A stretch of DNA of 64,000 nt from Priestia iocasae (GCF_016909075.1 NZ_JAFBFC010000006.1:170827-234826); one strand, 5' to 3'. Counted from the first letter of the stretch, positions 17,072-25,988 are shown. Notes: generated from the sequence alone by a model not told the origin. Numbers and translations: made by a program.

Positions 17072-17896
17072 ATGGGGTTATGGTCTTTACTTGGAATTGC
17101 GAGTAAAAAAGAAATCAATGAGTTAAATGAAACGATTAGTAGAGAACGAGCTGAACTTGAAAAAACGCTGATTCAACAATTTCAAGAACAAAAAGAACAG
17201 AATGAACAATGGATACAGGCATTTGAAAAAAGCCTACATGAACTGAAAAATGAGCATCGTGAAAAACTGAATGTAGTAGAAGATCATGTTCAGGCTGTAA
17301 CTGAACGAGTACATGATTACTCTAACTTAGTGAAATCTCAAGGAGAAGATATAGCTGAAAAGCTGCGTGTTATTAGTGAAATCGCAAAGATTCAATGGGC
17401 AAGTACTCTTATTGATTACGTAGATGAGCTTGTACAAACGGCAGAAATCGAAAAACAACGAGAAGGAAACACTAAGCATCCTTACCATTACCAATTTGGA
17501 GAAGTGACAGATTTGTTTCATGCGATTTGTAATGAAACGCAACAAGCTGGAATGTATATTGATTGGAAAAACACAAAACAAACGGTTCAAATCTTTTTAC
17601 ACGAAGACGATGCTAGGCGAAACGTTAATCAAATTGGTGCGATTCAATATGAAGGAAGTAACGACTTCGGTCGAAAAGCGCCAACAACAGTAAGCTGGCG
17701 ATTCAATCTCGCTCAATTGCCGTCAGGCTTAAAGCGTGATCTAGAAGCGATAGGTGGACAGTCATCTCTAGCTTCTTACTTAGAAATAACTACAAACTAC
17801 GTTACATTTAAGTTTAAAGAAGAAACGTTAGAGACACATGAAGCAATCAAAAAAATTGGTCGCATGTTAAGAAAATGTGTGTTAGTTACAAAATAA
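17072..17896 (+). CDS. Coiled-coil protein with C-terminal globular domain
   Basis: The 274-aa protein, third gene of the riboswitch operon, is not recognised. It opens MGLWSLLGIASKKEI, echoing the aromatic/hydrophobic start of the preceding protein. A coiled coil follows (about residues 15-115), then a mixed alpha/beta domain (about 145-274) with QTVQIFLHEDDARRN and TTVSWRFNLAQLPSG. AAAGGAGG lies 6 bp before ATG. Its predicted shape, membrane-touching tip then stalk then head, is inference. Confidence 0.7.
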   Translation: MGLWSLLGIASKKEINELNETISRERAELEKTLIQQFQEQKEQNEQWIQAFEKSLHELKNEHREKLNVVEDHVQAVTERVHDYSNLVKSQGEDIAEKLRVISEIAKIQWASTLIDYVDELVQTAEIEKQREGNTKHPYHYQFGEVTDLFHAICNETQQAGMYIDWKNTKQTVQIFLHEDDARRNVNQIGAIQYEGSNDFGRKAPTTVSWRFNLAQLPSGLKRDLEAIGGQSSLASYLEITTNYVTFKFKEETLETHEAIKKIGRMLRKCVLVTK

Positions 17897-18090
17897 GAAA
17901 TAAAGAAGGCTACACAACATGTAGTCATGTTTAGTACAAGATATCGAGCAAGAACAGAACAGAGATAACAACACTTTTTAACTAATAGATTCTAGTGAAA
18001 TCTAGAAGGTTCGGTGAAAACGCCCATGCATCAGAGGTGGATAATACAATAGGCTAGTTGACTCTTTCAATCTAATGTGGGCCGAATATA

Positions 18091-18134
18091 GTAGAAAAGG
18101 AACGTACCTCACTTCAGGTAGGTTCCTTTTCTAC
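18091..18134. terminator. Bidirectional hairpin terminator
   Basis: GTAGAAAAGGAAC pairs with GTTCCTTTTCTAC, with an inner TACCT/AGGTA stem. It lies downstream of the GTPase operon (plus strand) and overlaps the last codons of the small minus-strand gene. Confidence 0.75.
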
Positions 18135-18242
18135 ACACAAAAAACAAAAAACCTTTCCATCAACCACTACGCCATTTAAAAAGCCGTCACAGCAATACAC
18201 CGCTTTTCCGCACTGTCCACATGTTCCTACGTATTCTTTCAC
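18114..18242 (-). CDS. Small cysteine-rich (zinc-ribbon-like) protein, 42 aa
   Basis: Short gene reading MKEYVGTCGQCGKAVYCCDG and onward, with cysteines at 8, 11, 17, 18, 33 and 36: two C-x2-C knuckles fit for zinc plus a CC pair. The start is GTG 18242 with a strong AAGGAGG six bases upstream. The stop lies inside the loop-proximal part of the 18091-18134 terminator hairpin. I know no name for it. Strong ribosome site and paired knuckles argue it is real. Confidence 0.65.
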   Translation of the reverse strand: MKEYVGTCGQCGKAVYCCDGFLNGVVVDGKVFCFLCVEKEPT

Positions 18243-18429
18243 ACGCTTCTCCTCCTTGAGAGACTTCTTCTCTAAAAGAAAAGAGAACCCTGTTTTTCTC
18301 CATAAAAAAATAGAGCATGGAAACCATATCGTTTAGCTAAGAAACATGTAACCGAATTAAGAACAGGATTTTCGTGAGTATCTACCGAATGTACACAATT
18401 ATATTGAAGGTAAATGGAGTGATATTTAG

Positions 18430-19446
18430 ATGGAAAAGTGGATTGAAGAGCTTTTTAGTGAACATGTACTTGAAGATGCTGCATCGCGCTATAAAGCAGA
18501 TGCGATACATGCAAAAAAGCTAGGTGATTTTGAAAACTATGTCTTTGAAGTGAAAAAGAATGAAACGCCGTATATTTTAAGACTTACCCATAGCTCACAC
18601 CGGAGTAAAGAAGAAGTAGAGGCAGAATTACAATGGATTAATTATCTTCATGAACATGGAGTAACTGTGTCACTCGTTCACCATTCTGAAAATGGGCATC
18701 TTGTTGAAACCATTGATGTGAAGGGTTCTGCCTTTTATGTCTGCCTGTTTGACAAAGCACCAGGTGAACCAGTGCGAGCCAATGATGCGCTAAGCTCAAC
18801 GGTATTTGAAAAGTGGGGACAAATCACGGGTAAAATGCATCGCGTCACAAAAAGCTATAAGCCAAAAGGGACAAAGCGTGCACGCTGGGATGAAGGAGAC
18901 CTTTTTGACTTTGGCCGTTATGTAACGAATAAGAAAGACGCAGACATTGTAAAAGCTGCCAATGCATTAGTAAATCAAATCAAGCAGCTTCCTGAAAGTG
19001 ATGATGTATTTGGCTTGATTCACTCCGACATTCATCCAGGAAACTTCTTTTATCATGAAGGAGACATCTACGTTTTCGATTTTGATGACAGCTCGTATCA
19101 TTATTTAATAAGTGACATTGCTATTCCACTTTATTATCATATCTGGTTTCATCATCGAAATGAAGATGTAGAAACTCGTTCAAAAAGGGGAGAAGACATG
19201 CTCGTTCACTTCTTATCAGGGTACTTACGGGAACACGACATGTCAGATGAATGGATTTCACGCATCCCACTTTTCTTAGCTCTGCGTGACTATGAGCTTT
19301 ATGCCGTTTTTCATAAAAAGTGGGATGTAACGGCGTTGGATGAGCGAGAAGCAGCGCTTTTAGACCAAATTCGTGATCGGCTTGTTCGGTATGAACCGAT
19401 TGTTGAGCTGAATTACAATCAAATTATCCGAACAGTAAAAGCGTAA
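18430..19446 (+). CDS. APH/CotS-type phosphotransferase
   Basis: Kinase-like protein of 338 aa of the aminoglycoside-phosphotransferase fold. Catalytic loop GLIHSDIHPGNFF (H-x-D...N) and metal-binding DFDDSS are both intact. Family members phosphorylate small molecules such as homoserine, choline, thiamine or antibiotics. Nothing here fixes the substrate and resistance should not be assumed. Single gene with GGAGTG upstream of ATG. Confidence 0.8.
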   Translation: MEKWIEELFSEHVLEDAASRYKADAIHAKKLGDFENYVFEVKKNETPYILRLTHSSHRSKEEVEAELQWINYLHEHGVTVSLVHHSENGHLVETIDVKGSAFYVCLFDKAPGEPVRANDALSSTVFEKWGQITGKMHRVTKSYKPKGTKRARWDEGDLFDFGRYVTNKKDADIVKAANALVNQIKQLPESDDVFGLIHSDIHPGNFFYHEGDIYVFDFDDSSYHYLISDIAIPLYYHIWFHHRNEDVETRSKRGEDMLVHFLSGYLREHDMSDEWISRIPLFLALRDYELYAVFHKKWDVTALDEREAALLDQIRDRLVRYEPIVELNYNQIIRTVKA

Positions 19447-19477
19447 AAATACAGGTGAATAAATCCATGACCATTCT

Positions 19478-19502
19478 GTTTAATTCTAAAAAATAAGGGA
19501 AC
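19478..19502 (+). promoter_or_regulatory. Sigma-B promoter of katE
   Basis: GTTTAA (19478-19483), 13-bp spacer, GGGAAC (19497-19502), a close match to the sigma-B consensus GTTTaa-N12-14-GGGWAT. It lies 38 bp before the catalase start, fitting general-stress control. Confidence 0.75.
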
Positions 19503-19540
19503 ATGTTTCATAAAACTAAGAATTAGAAAGGAATGGGAAC

Positions 19541-21571
19541 ATGGGAAAGAACCGGAAAGATGAGCAGCTTGAACAATATCGCGTGGATGATACAGGAAAG
19601 CATTTAACAACCAATCAAGGCTTAAAAGTAGCAGAAGATGAATTTTCCTTAAAAGCTGGCCAACGTGGTCCGACCTTAATGGAAGATTTTCATTTTCGTG
19701 AAAAGATGACACACTTTGATCATGAGCGTATTCCAGAGCGTATCGTTCATGCCCGTGGATTTGCCGCTCACGGTGAATTCGAAGTGTATGAATCAATGAA
19801 GGAATTTACGAAAGCGAAGTTTCTGCAAGATCCATTGGTCAAAACGCCGGTCTTCGTTCGCTTTTCAACCGTAGCGGGTTCTAAAGGATCGGCTGATGCG
19901 GTACGTGATGCCCGTGGATTTGCGACGAAATTTTACACCGAAGAAGGAAACTATGATTTAGTTGGAAACAACATTCCCGTCTTCTTTATTCAAGATGCCA
20001 TCAAGTTCCCAGATCTCATTCATGCGGTTAAGCCTGAGCCTCATAATGAGATGCCACAAGCGGCCTCGGCACATGATACGTTTTGGGATTTCGTCGCGAA
20101 CAACCAAGAGTCCGCACATATGGTGATGTGGGCGATGTCTGATCGTGCCATTCCGCGCAGTTATCGAATGATGGAAGGGTTTGGTGTACATACATTCCGA
20201 TTTGTGAATGAACAAGGACAAGCGCATTTTGTTAAATTTCATTGGAAGCCAGTTCTAGGCACGCACTCCATGGTGTGGGATGAGGCGCAAAAAGTAAATG
20301 GAAAAGACCCTGATTTCCATCGTCGAGACTTATATGAAGCAATTGAAAATGGAGATTATCCAGAGTATGAGCTCGGTGTACAGCTCATTAAAGAGGAAGA
20401 TGAGTTCAGCTTTGATTTTGATGTACTAGACCCAACAAAATTATGGCCAGAAGAAGACGTACCCGTAAAGATTGTTGGAAAGATGACACTAAATCGCAAT
20501 GTCGATAACGTATTTGCTGAATCAGAACAGGTAGCATTTCATCCAGGTCATGTCGTACCAGGCATTGATTTTTCAAATGATCCACTTCTTCAAGGTCGTC
20601 TATTTTCATACACGGATACGCAGCTGATTCGTCTTGGAGGTCCTAACTTTCATGAGCTTCCAATTAATCGACCGGTCTGTCCATTTCACAATAATCAACG
20701 AGACGGCTATGGACGTCACACAATTAATCGGGGGCAGGTAAGCTATCATAAAAACTCACTCGCGCAAAATACGCCATCGCCAGCAAGTGAAGCAGAAGGT
20801 GGTTATACTCACTACCAAGAGAAAATGGAAGGTCATAAGGTTCGTGCGCGTAGTGAAAGCTTTAAGGATCATTTCTCTCAGGCAGCAATGTTTTGGAATA
20901 GCATGAGTGCACCAGAAAAAGAACACATTAAAAAGGCGTTTAGCTTTGAGTTAGGAAAAGTACAAAGCAAATCCGTACAGCAGCAAGTCATTGACATGTT
21001 TTCAAATGTGAGTATTGAGCTTGTAAAAGACGTTGCAGAAGCTATTGGAGCCGATATTCGCAAGCAAGGTGGTTCAACCGTTACAAAATCATCACCAGCA
21101 CTTAGTCAGGAGAACACGATGAAAACAGCGAAGACGCGTAAAGTCGGTGTAATTCTAGGCGATGGTTTTAACGGAAAAGACGTAACCTTGGTTCTTGACC
21201 AATTAAAAGATAGTGGAGCTCAAGTTGAACTCATTAGTGATCGTCTAGGTAAGCGGGTAGGACTCGATGAAGTTGAATTTGACGTTGACCATACATTTTT
21301 AACAAGCGATTCTGTCTTATTTGATAGTCTTTACGTTGTTGGTGGAAAAGATGTTAGCAATCAATTTAAGCAACAGGCAATCTATTTTACTAAAGAAGCC
21401 TTTTCTCACTACAAACCAGTCGGAGCTACACATGATGGAATGAAATGGTTTGAAGAGCTAGGAATAATTGATCAAACAGGGGTTGTCACAAATGAAGACG
21501 TGAACAACTTCGCTGGTGAATTTACTCACGCCATCATTGCACATCGCCACTGGGATCGTCAGCTTGTTTAA
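19541..21571 (+). CDS. katE: Large-subunit (clade II) catalase
   Basis: Haem catalase of 676 aa dismuting hydrogen peroxide in the cytosol. Distal His70 is in RIVHARGFAAHG, the Asn in GNNIPVFFIQD, and the proximal haem Tyr in RLFSYTDTQLIRLGGPNF. The core (to about 500) is followed by a flavodoxin/DJ-1-like C-terminal domain (about 525-676) typical of clade II enzymes of HPII type. ATG 19541 follows AAAGGAATGGG. The sigma-B promoter upstream matches stress induction. Confidence 0.93.
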   Translation: MGKNRKDEQLEQYRVDDTGKHLTTNQGLKVAEDEFSLKAGQRGPTLMEDFHFREKMTHFDHERIPERIVHARGFAAHGEFEVYESMKEFTKAKFLQDPLVKTPVFVRFSTVAGSKGSADAVRDARGFATKFYTEEGNYDLVGNNIPVFFIQDAIKFPDLIHAVKPEPHNEMPQAASAHDTFWDFVANNQESAHMVMWAMSDRAIPRSYRMMEGFGVHTFRFVNEQGQAHFVKFHWKPVLGTHSMVWDEAQKVNGKDPDFHRRDLYEAIENGDYPEYELGVQLIKEEDEFSFDFDVLDPTKLWPEEDVPVKIVGKMTLNRNVDNVFAESEQVAFHPGHVVPGIDFSNDPLLQGRLFSYTDTQLIRLGGPNFHELPINRPVCPFHNNQRDGYGRHTINRGQVSYHKNSLAQNTPSPASEAEGGYTHYQEKMEGHKVRARSESFKDHFSQAAMFWNSMSAPEKEHIKKAFSFELGKVQSKSVQQQVIDMFSNVSIELVKDVAEAIGADIRKQGGSTVTKSSPALSQENTMKTAKTRKVGVILGDGFNGKDVTLVLDQLKDSGAQVELISDRLGKRVGLDEVEFDVDHTFLTSDSVLFDSLYVVGGKDVSNQFKQQAIYFTKEAFSHYKPVGATHDGMKWFEELGIIDQTGVVTNEDVNNFAGEFTHAIIAHRHWDRQLV

Positions 21572-21582
21572 ATAAACAAAGG

Positions 21583-21622
21583 CCACTGCAGAAACAATAA
21601 ACTGCAGTGGTTTATTGTTTTG
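21583..21622 (+). terminator. Terminator after katE with two overlapping hairpins
   Basis: CCACTGCAG pairs with CTGCAGTGG. Alternatively the loop sequence AAACAATAAA pairs with TTTATTGTTT just downstream. The two folds exclude each other. Confidence 0.65.
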
Positions 21623-21909
21623 AAAGTGTTGCTGGATGCTGTGTTTCATTTCTTCTTTATGCTCTGCAAATTGTCGATGTCGATGACCATTTCCTCCAGA
21701 CGGATGTGGAAAACCATGAAGAATTGAATGTGCGTAAATCACATGACGTTCTGCGAGAAACGTCAAATGTCGAGCTGCTTGTTCGGATCACGATTTAACA
21801 AAAATGCATCACGTTTTAAGTCTTCTTACTCAAGCGGTAGCGATAATGATTGAATGCGTTTTTTATACTCATTGAATTTTGAATACGAAGCAAGCGACAA
21901 TGTATTCAT
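21600..21909 (-). pseudogene. Decayed small gene (one stop, one frameshift)
   Basis: From ATG 21909 (AAGGAG upstream) the frame reads MNTLSLASYSKFNEYKKRI through SLPLE, then a TAA stop. It continues as EDLKRDAFLLNRDPNKQ and then needs a +1 shift to continue as AARHLTFLAERHVIYAHSIL and HPSGGNGHRHRQFAEHKEE. The pieces join smoothly, so I read them as one inactivated gene of about 95-105 codons. A CAA-to-TAA change and a one-base indel explain it. The product family is not recognised. Confidence 0.6.
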
Positions 21910-22119
21910 CTCCTTTCATCTATTTCTCTCACATGCTTAGTTTACCCCTAAACTTATTCTAGCAAGATCTTATATCGCTTTAATAATTGATTAAAATAGA
22001 CAAGCGGTGTATAGTCGTAATGGTAAAAAATGAAATTTATCAACCTAAACTGTTTATAAAAGGCACGTCACTGAAAGTAGAGTTAGTTCCTGACATGTCA
22101 GCATATGGGGGGAGTATAG

Positions 22120-22461
22120 ATGCAAGATTATTATGACCTTTTTATCCAGAATGGATTTGAGTTAACAAAAGAAACAGCCAAAGCAGCCGAGTTTACAAGT
22201 CTTGGTCACAAAGAGGTTGTTTATCTTCTGTTAGACCGTAAAGACATGACGATGGTTCTACATCCAAAAACAGTTGAAGCTAGCAAAAGTTTGCAACGTA
22301 AATGTGAGGAAAAGAAGTCCCATAGTACAGCTCTGACACAGTTCCCAAAAGAAATACATAACGGACAAAATCCTATTCAATATGGTTATGCATTGAAGCT
22401 AACGACAGTAGGAGAGCTGGACGCTTTTCTTGCAGGGTTTAACTGTCGAGACCATTTATGA
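22120..22461 (+). CDS. Hypothetical protein, 113 aa
   Basis: Single gene with GGGGGGAG before ATG 22120. It is soluble, mixed alpha/beta: an N-terminal helix, a strand pair (VVYLLLDRKDMTMVLHP), and a C-terminal INPQYGYAL-like stretch (PIQYGYALKLTTVGELDAF). No signal peptide or membrane segment. I do not recognise a family. A clear terminator follows. Confidence 0.7.
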   Translation: MQDYYDLFIQNGFELTKETAKAAEFTSLGHKEVVYLLLDRKDMTMVLHPKTVEASKSLQRKCEEKKSHSTALTQFPKEIHNGQNPIQYGYALKLTTVGELDAFLAGFNCRDHL

Positions 22462-22477
22462 TAACTCGACACGTACG

Positions 22478-22525
22478 AAGGTTGAGGGAGAAAGGATGCT
22501 TATTCTTTCTTCCTCAACCTTTCTT
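22478..22525 (+). terminator. Rho-independent terminator
   Basis: AAGGTTGAGG...AGAAAG pairs with CTTTCT...CCTCAACCTT, then a T-rich tail. Confidence 0.85.
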
Positions 22526-22570
22526 ATTGCTTTTTACGTATAGAAAAGTTTCAAACAATAAGACATTCAA

Positions 22571-22597
22571 TGAATCTTTTGCGCTTGCTCTTTCGTA
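22571..22597 (+). promoter_or_regulatory. Sigma-W-type (ECF) promoter of ydbST
   Basis: TGAATC at 22571-22576, 17-bp spacer, CGTA at 22594-22597. The sigma-W consensus is TGAAAC-N16/17-CGTA. In B. subtilis ydbST belongs to the sigma-W regulon, so position and sequence agree. Confidence 0.65.
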
Positions 22598-22684
22598 CAA
22601 CAGAATAAAGCATGAGAATCATTGATTCATAAAAGATAGAGTTGATTTTTTTAAAAAATAAAGGTTGGTATCAGGAGTGATTAA

Positions 22685-23182
22685 ATGTACACGCAAGTAA
22701 GTCCGCCTCAGCGGCAATTAGGAAAGAATGCAGTAAAAGTATGGGTCATAAGTGAAGTCATCATGAATCTCGTTTGGTTTATAATCCTTGGTGTGTTGTT
22801 TTATTTAGATCATCGATTTGAATGGAAAGAGTGGATCGGTTGGGTGTTAATCGGCATCACCATTTTATCTGTTCTCACTTCGATTTGGTCGATTGGCTTT
22901 CAGCCGATCTTACGCTACAAAAGCTGGCGCTATGATGTGGATGAAGAGTTTTTACGATTAAAATCAGGTATTTTTAAAGTAGAGCATCAGCTTATTCCAA
23001 TGACAAAAGTACAAGCGGTTTCAACAAAACAAGGTCCATTGCTTAGAAAGTACGGGCTTTTCTCTGTTACGGTTTCAACGATGGCAACATCTCATGAAAT
23101 TCCTACTCTTCCTGAAAATGTAGCAATTGAGCTGCGAAATCAAATCGCACAGTTTGCAAAAGTGAAGGAAGTGGACGAATAA
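22685..23182 (+). CDS. ydbS: PH-domain membrane protein YdbS
   Basis: Membrane protein of 165 aa with two helices (about 22-46 and 52-76) and one bacterial PH domain (bPH2, about 88-155) containing LRLKSGIFKVEHQLIPMTKVQAV. With YdbT it confers resistance to certain antimicrobial peptides in B. subtilis. Start ATG 22685 after CAGGAGTG. It overlaps ydbT by one base. Confidence 0.83.
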   Translation: MYTQVSPPQRQLGKNAVKVWVISEVIMNLVWFIILGVLFYLDHRFEWKEWIGWVLIGITILSVLTSIWSIGFQPILRYKSWRYDVDEEFLRLKSGIFKVEHQLIPMTKVQAVSTKQGPLLRKYGLFSVTVSTMATSHEIPTLPENVAIELRNQIAQFAKVKEVDE

Positions 23183-24672
23183 TGGACATGAAGAGACACC
23201 ATCCTGTTCTATTAGTTTTTAAACTATGGAATATAGTGAAAAACTTCTTTTTTGTTTTTCTTTATTTGTTTGTCATTAAAATGCAGTCACAGTCGCTATT
23301 CATTGTCTATGGTCGATATCTATTCATTGGACTTTTTGTTTTTTCTCTCTTTTATATAGTAGTAAAGTGGCTAACACAAACGTATGAGTTAGATCACACA
23401 TCGTTTCACCTCTATGAAGGCATTTTCAACAAATCCAAGCGCACGGTTCCATTTTCAAAAATTCAAAACGTCAATCGTCATACGTCGTTTTTTCACCGTC
23501 TTTTTCAAGTGACGTCCATTCGCTTTGAAACAGGTATGACAGGCGATGAGGCAGAAGTAGAATTTCGGGTTATTTCTCAGGCAGAAGCAAATGAAATGGA
23601 AGACTATATCAAGAGTCGTGATGAGCAGCTCATTCAGCCACTCGAATCAAGCGATGATGAGTATGTAGATCAAGAGCATGAAGCTTCTCAGTCCAATCGA
23701 ATCGTTCACTTTCAACCTACAAAAAAAGATTTAGTGAAAGCTTCCTTTACGTCATTAAGCTTTTTTGCTCTCATTCCAATCATCGGTTCCATTTATTCTA
23801 ATCTTAATGATGTTTTTGAAGTTGATGGGCAAGTAGAAGGGTTAGTTGTAGGCGTGATGGACTCTTGGTTTTTGATTATGCTTATCGCTATGGTTCTTAT
23901 CCTTGTGTCAGTAGCATTTGGCGTGTTACGAACGATTTTAAAGTATGGTAAATATGAAATTTCATCCGATGAAGAGCGCATTTATATTAAGAAAGGAATT
24001 ATCGAGGAAACGTCCTTTTCCATTTCTAAAAGCAATGTGCAAGCGGTTCAAATCATTCAATCACCTCTAAAGAGAGTGCTAGGTTTAGCGGAAGTGAAGT
24101 TAACAAGTGTTGGCCTTGGCTCTGAAGAAGATATTGAGGTCAATTCGCTTTATCCATTTTTACCTCTTCAGCGAGCATATGAGATGATTTCAGAATTGCT
24201 GCCTTATTACGAAGTTACAAAAGAGATGTCACACCTGCCTAAAAAATCGTTGTGGATTCGCCTTATTAGGCCTAGTTGGATAGGGATTTTGTCAACGGTT
24301 GCCTTAGCTTATTTTAAACCAAAAGTCTTTGGGATTGAACATTCTTGGATGTGGCTAGTGATTGCTTTGTTTAGTGTAATTATCTTGTTTCGTCTTTTTG
24401 ATTTCTTAAATACGCGATACATCCTCAATCACTCATTTATTCAGATCAAAACAGGAGGCTTTACAACCAATTTGTTTATTTCAAGAAGAGAGAAGATTGT
24501 GGAGGTTCATGTGAGGCAAAGCTTGCTTCAACAATCATTAGGTCTCGCCTCGATTGGAACAGTCAATCGAGAAAACCCTGTACATCATACAACAATTGAT
24601 GATGTACCTGTGGAGCTTGCAAACTCTTTTTATGAGTGGTATAGGAATCGCAACAGAACGAAACAAGTGTAA
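23182..24672 (+). CDS. ydbT: PH-domain membrane protein YdbT
   Basis: Membrane protein of 496 aa built of three repeats of transmembrane helix pair plus bPH2 domain. The PH modules begin near YELDHTSFHLYEGIFNKS, YEISSDEERIYIKKGIIEE and YILNHSFIQIKTGGF, each followed by a K-x-Q/K-V strand. It acts at the cell membrane with YdbS in defence against membrane-active peptides. The start overlaps the ydbS stop (TAATG). Confidence 0.83.
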   Translation: MDMKRHHPVLLVFKLWNIVKNFFFVFLYLFVIKMQSQSLFIVYGRYLFIGLFVFSLFYIVVKWLTQTYELDHTSFHLYEGIFNKSKRTVPFSKIQNVNRHTSFFHRLFQVTSIRFETGMTGDEAEVEFRVISQAEANEMEDYIKSRDEQLIQPLESSDDEYVDQEHEASQSNRIVHFQPTKKDLVKASFTSLSFFALIPIIGSIYSNLNDVFEVDGQVEGLVVGVMDSWFLIMLIAMVLILVSVAFGVLRTILKYGKYEISSDEERIYIKKGIIEETSFSISKSNVQAVQIIQSPLKRVLGLAEVKLTSVGLGSEEDIEVNSLYPFLPLQRAYEMISELLPYYEVTKEMSHLPKKSLWIRLIRPSWIGILSTVALAYFKPKVFGIEHSWMWLVIALFSVIILFRLFDFLNTRYILNHSFIQIKTGGFTTNLFISRREKIVEVHVRQSLLQQSLGLASIGTVNRENPVHHTTIDDVPVELANSFYEWYRNRNRTKQV

Positions 24673-24794
24673 TACGACTTTTATAAATCCTACTTGATTA
24701 CGCTAGACTAGACGAGCTCTTCTCTTATCCGATATAGTAAGAGAGAAAGGTCGAGTTTTGTCGAATTTGGTGTAAATCGAGAGTAGGTGAAGAA

Positions 24795-25988
24795 GTGAAG
24801 AATAAAGATAGGTTCATAGTGAGTTTATTAGCTATGATTATCACTGTCTTATTCGCATGTGTTCAAATATTTATTGAAGGGATGGCTCTTCAATTTGTAT
24901 TCATTGCAATGATGGTGGTCTCACTTTTATGGTGGGGATTCAAAAAGATGAACACCTTACAATATAAAATAAAGAGTTTAAACGAAGAAAAAGCCAAAAT
25001 GGTAGCAGAACACTATTCATTAAGCTTAAAAAATGAAAACTATGAATCATTGTTTCATTCATTAGATGGGGCTGTGTTTTCAATTAATATGGTTCACCAA
25101 ACGGTCACCTTTTCAAAAGGGATTGAGCAAATCTATGGGTACTCAGATGAATTGTATCGAGACAATCGGCACATTTGGAAAGAGAGACTTCATCAAGAGG
25201 ATTATGAGAGGATCGCCAACCACGAGAGAAAGATCGTAGCAGGGCAAACATCTCAGGTTGAATATCGAATTATCCATGCTAAAACGAATCAAATACGATG
25301 GTTGAATGAGCTTGTGACACCAATGAAGACATCTTATGGTGTGATTTTACGTTTGAACGGGCACATCACAGATATTACAGAGCAGAAACGAGCAGAAGTG
25401 GAGCTGAAGCAACTAGCATATTACGATGATGTAACCGACCTTCCGAATCGAAAAGCGCTACATCGTCATCTTAAAAAAGCGCTAGCGCGTTCAAAGCGAA
25501 ATGATCATTCTTTTGTCATCATGTTCATTGATTTAGATGGATTTAAAAATGTGAATGATACGATGGGTCATGAAGCAGGCGATCAATTATTAAAAGAAGT
25601 ATCCGTACGAATAAACGAATGCATTCGAGAAGAAGACTTGGTTTCCCGTATTGGTGGAGATGAATTTGTCGTGGTGTTTGAAGAAACAGCGAGAGAAGAA
25701 GTTGAAAAAATCGCGAAACGTCTTTTAAAGCATGTTGCTCTTCCCTATATGATTCATGAAAAAGAAGCAAACATTTCCTTAAGCATTGGCATTAGTGTCT
25801 ATCCAAACGATGGGGAAACGAAAGAGGTTCTTCTTGAGCATGCAGACCAAGCGATGTATTGTGCCAAACAAAATGGTAAGAACGGATACGTCATGTACAA
25901 GCCAGAACTAAATGAAATGGATTTTAAAAAGGTAAGCGTGTGGGACAGGTGGATCGATTCCATTCAAAAATCAAAGCTATTCAACTAA
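24795..25988 (+). CDS. PAS-GGDEF diguanylate cyclase
   Basis: Makes cyclic di-GMP from two GTP. Layout of 397 aa: two transmembrane helices (about 8-48), a short coiled coil, a PAS/PAC domain (about 75-200), and a GGDEF domain (about 212-375). The active site Gly287-Gly-Asp-Glu-Phe291 is intact, and the inhibitory I-site R278-E-E-D281 sits five residues upstream. No EAL domain. The start is GTG 24795. It probably senses a membrane or redox cue through PAS. It may feed the 14.7 kb riboswitch. Confidence 0.9.
   Translation: MKNKDRFIVSLLAMIITVLFACVQIFIEGMALQFVFIAMMVVSLLWWGFKKMNTLQYKIKSLNEEKAKMVAEHYSLSLKNENYESLFHSLDGAVFSINMVHQTVTFSKGIEQIYGYSDELYRDNRHIWKERLHQEDYERIANHERKIVAGQTSQVEYRIIHAKTNQIRWLNELVTPMKTSYGVILRLNGHITDITEQKRAEVELKQLAYYDDVTDLPNRKALHRHLKKALARSKRNDHSFVIMFIDLDGFKNVNDTMGHEAGDQLLKEVSVRINECIREEDLVSRIGGDEFVVVFEETAREEVEKIAKRLLKHVALPYMIHEKEANISLSIGISVYPNDGETKEVLLEHADQAMYCAKQNGKNGYVMYKPELNEMDFKKVSVWDRWIDSIQKSKLFN

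Noticed and set aside
18430..19446. Aminoglycoside resistance gene
   Set aside because: The fold is APH-like, but the broad family includes many metabolic kinases and nothing in context supports resistance.
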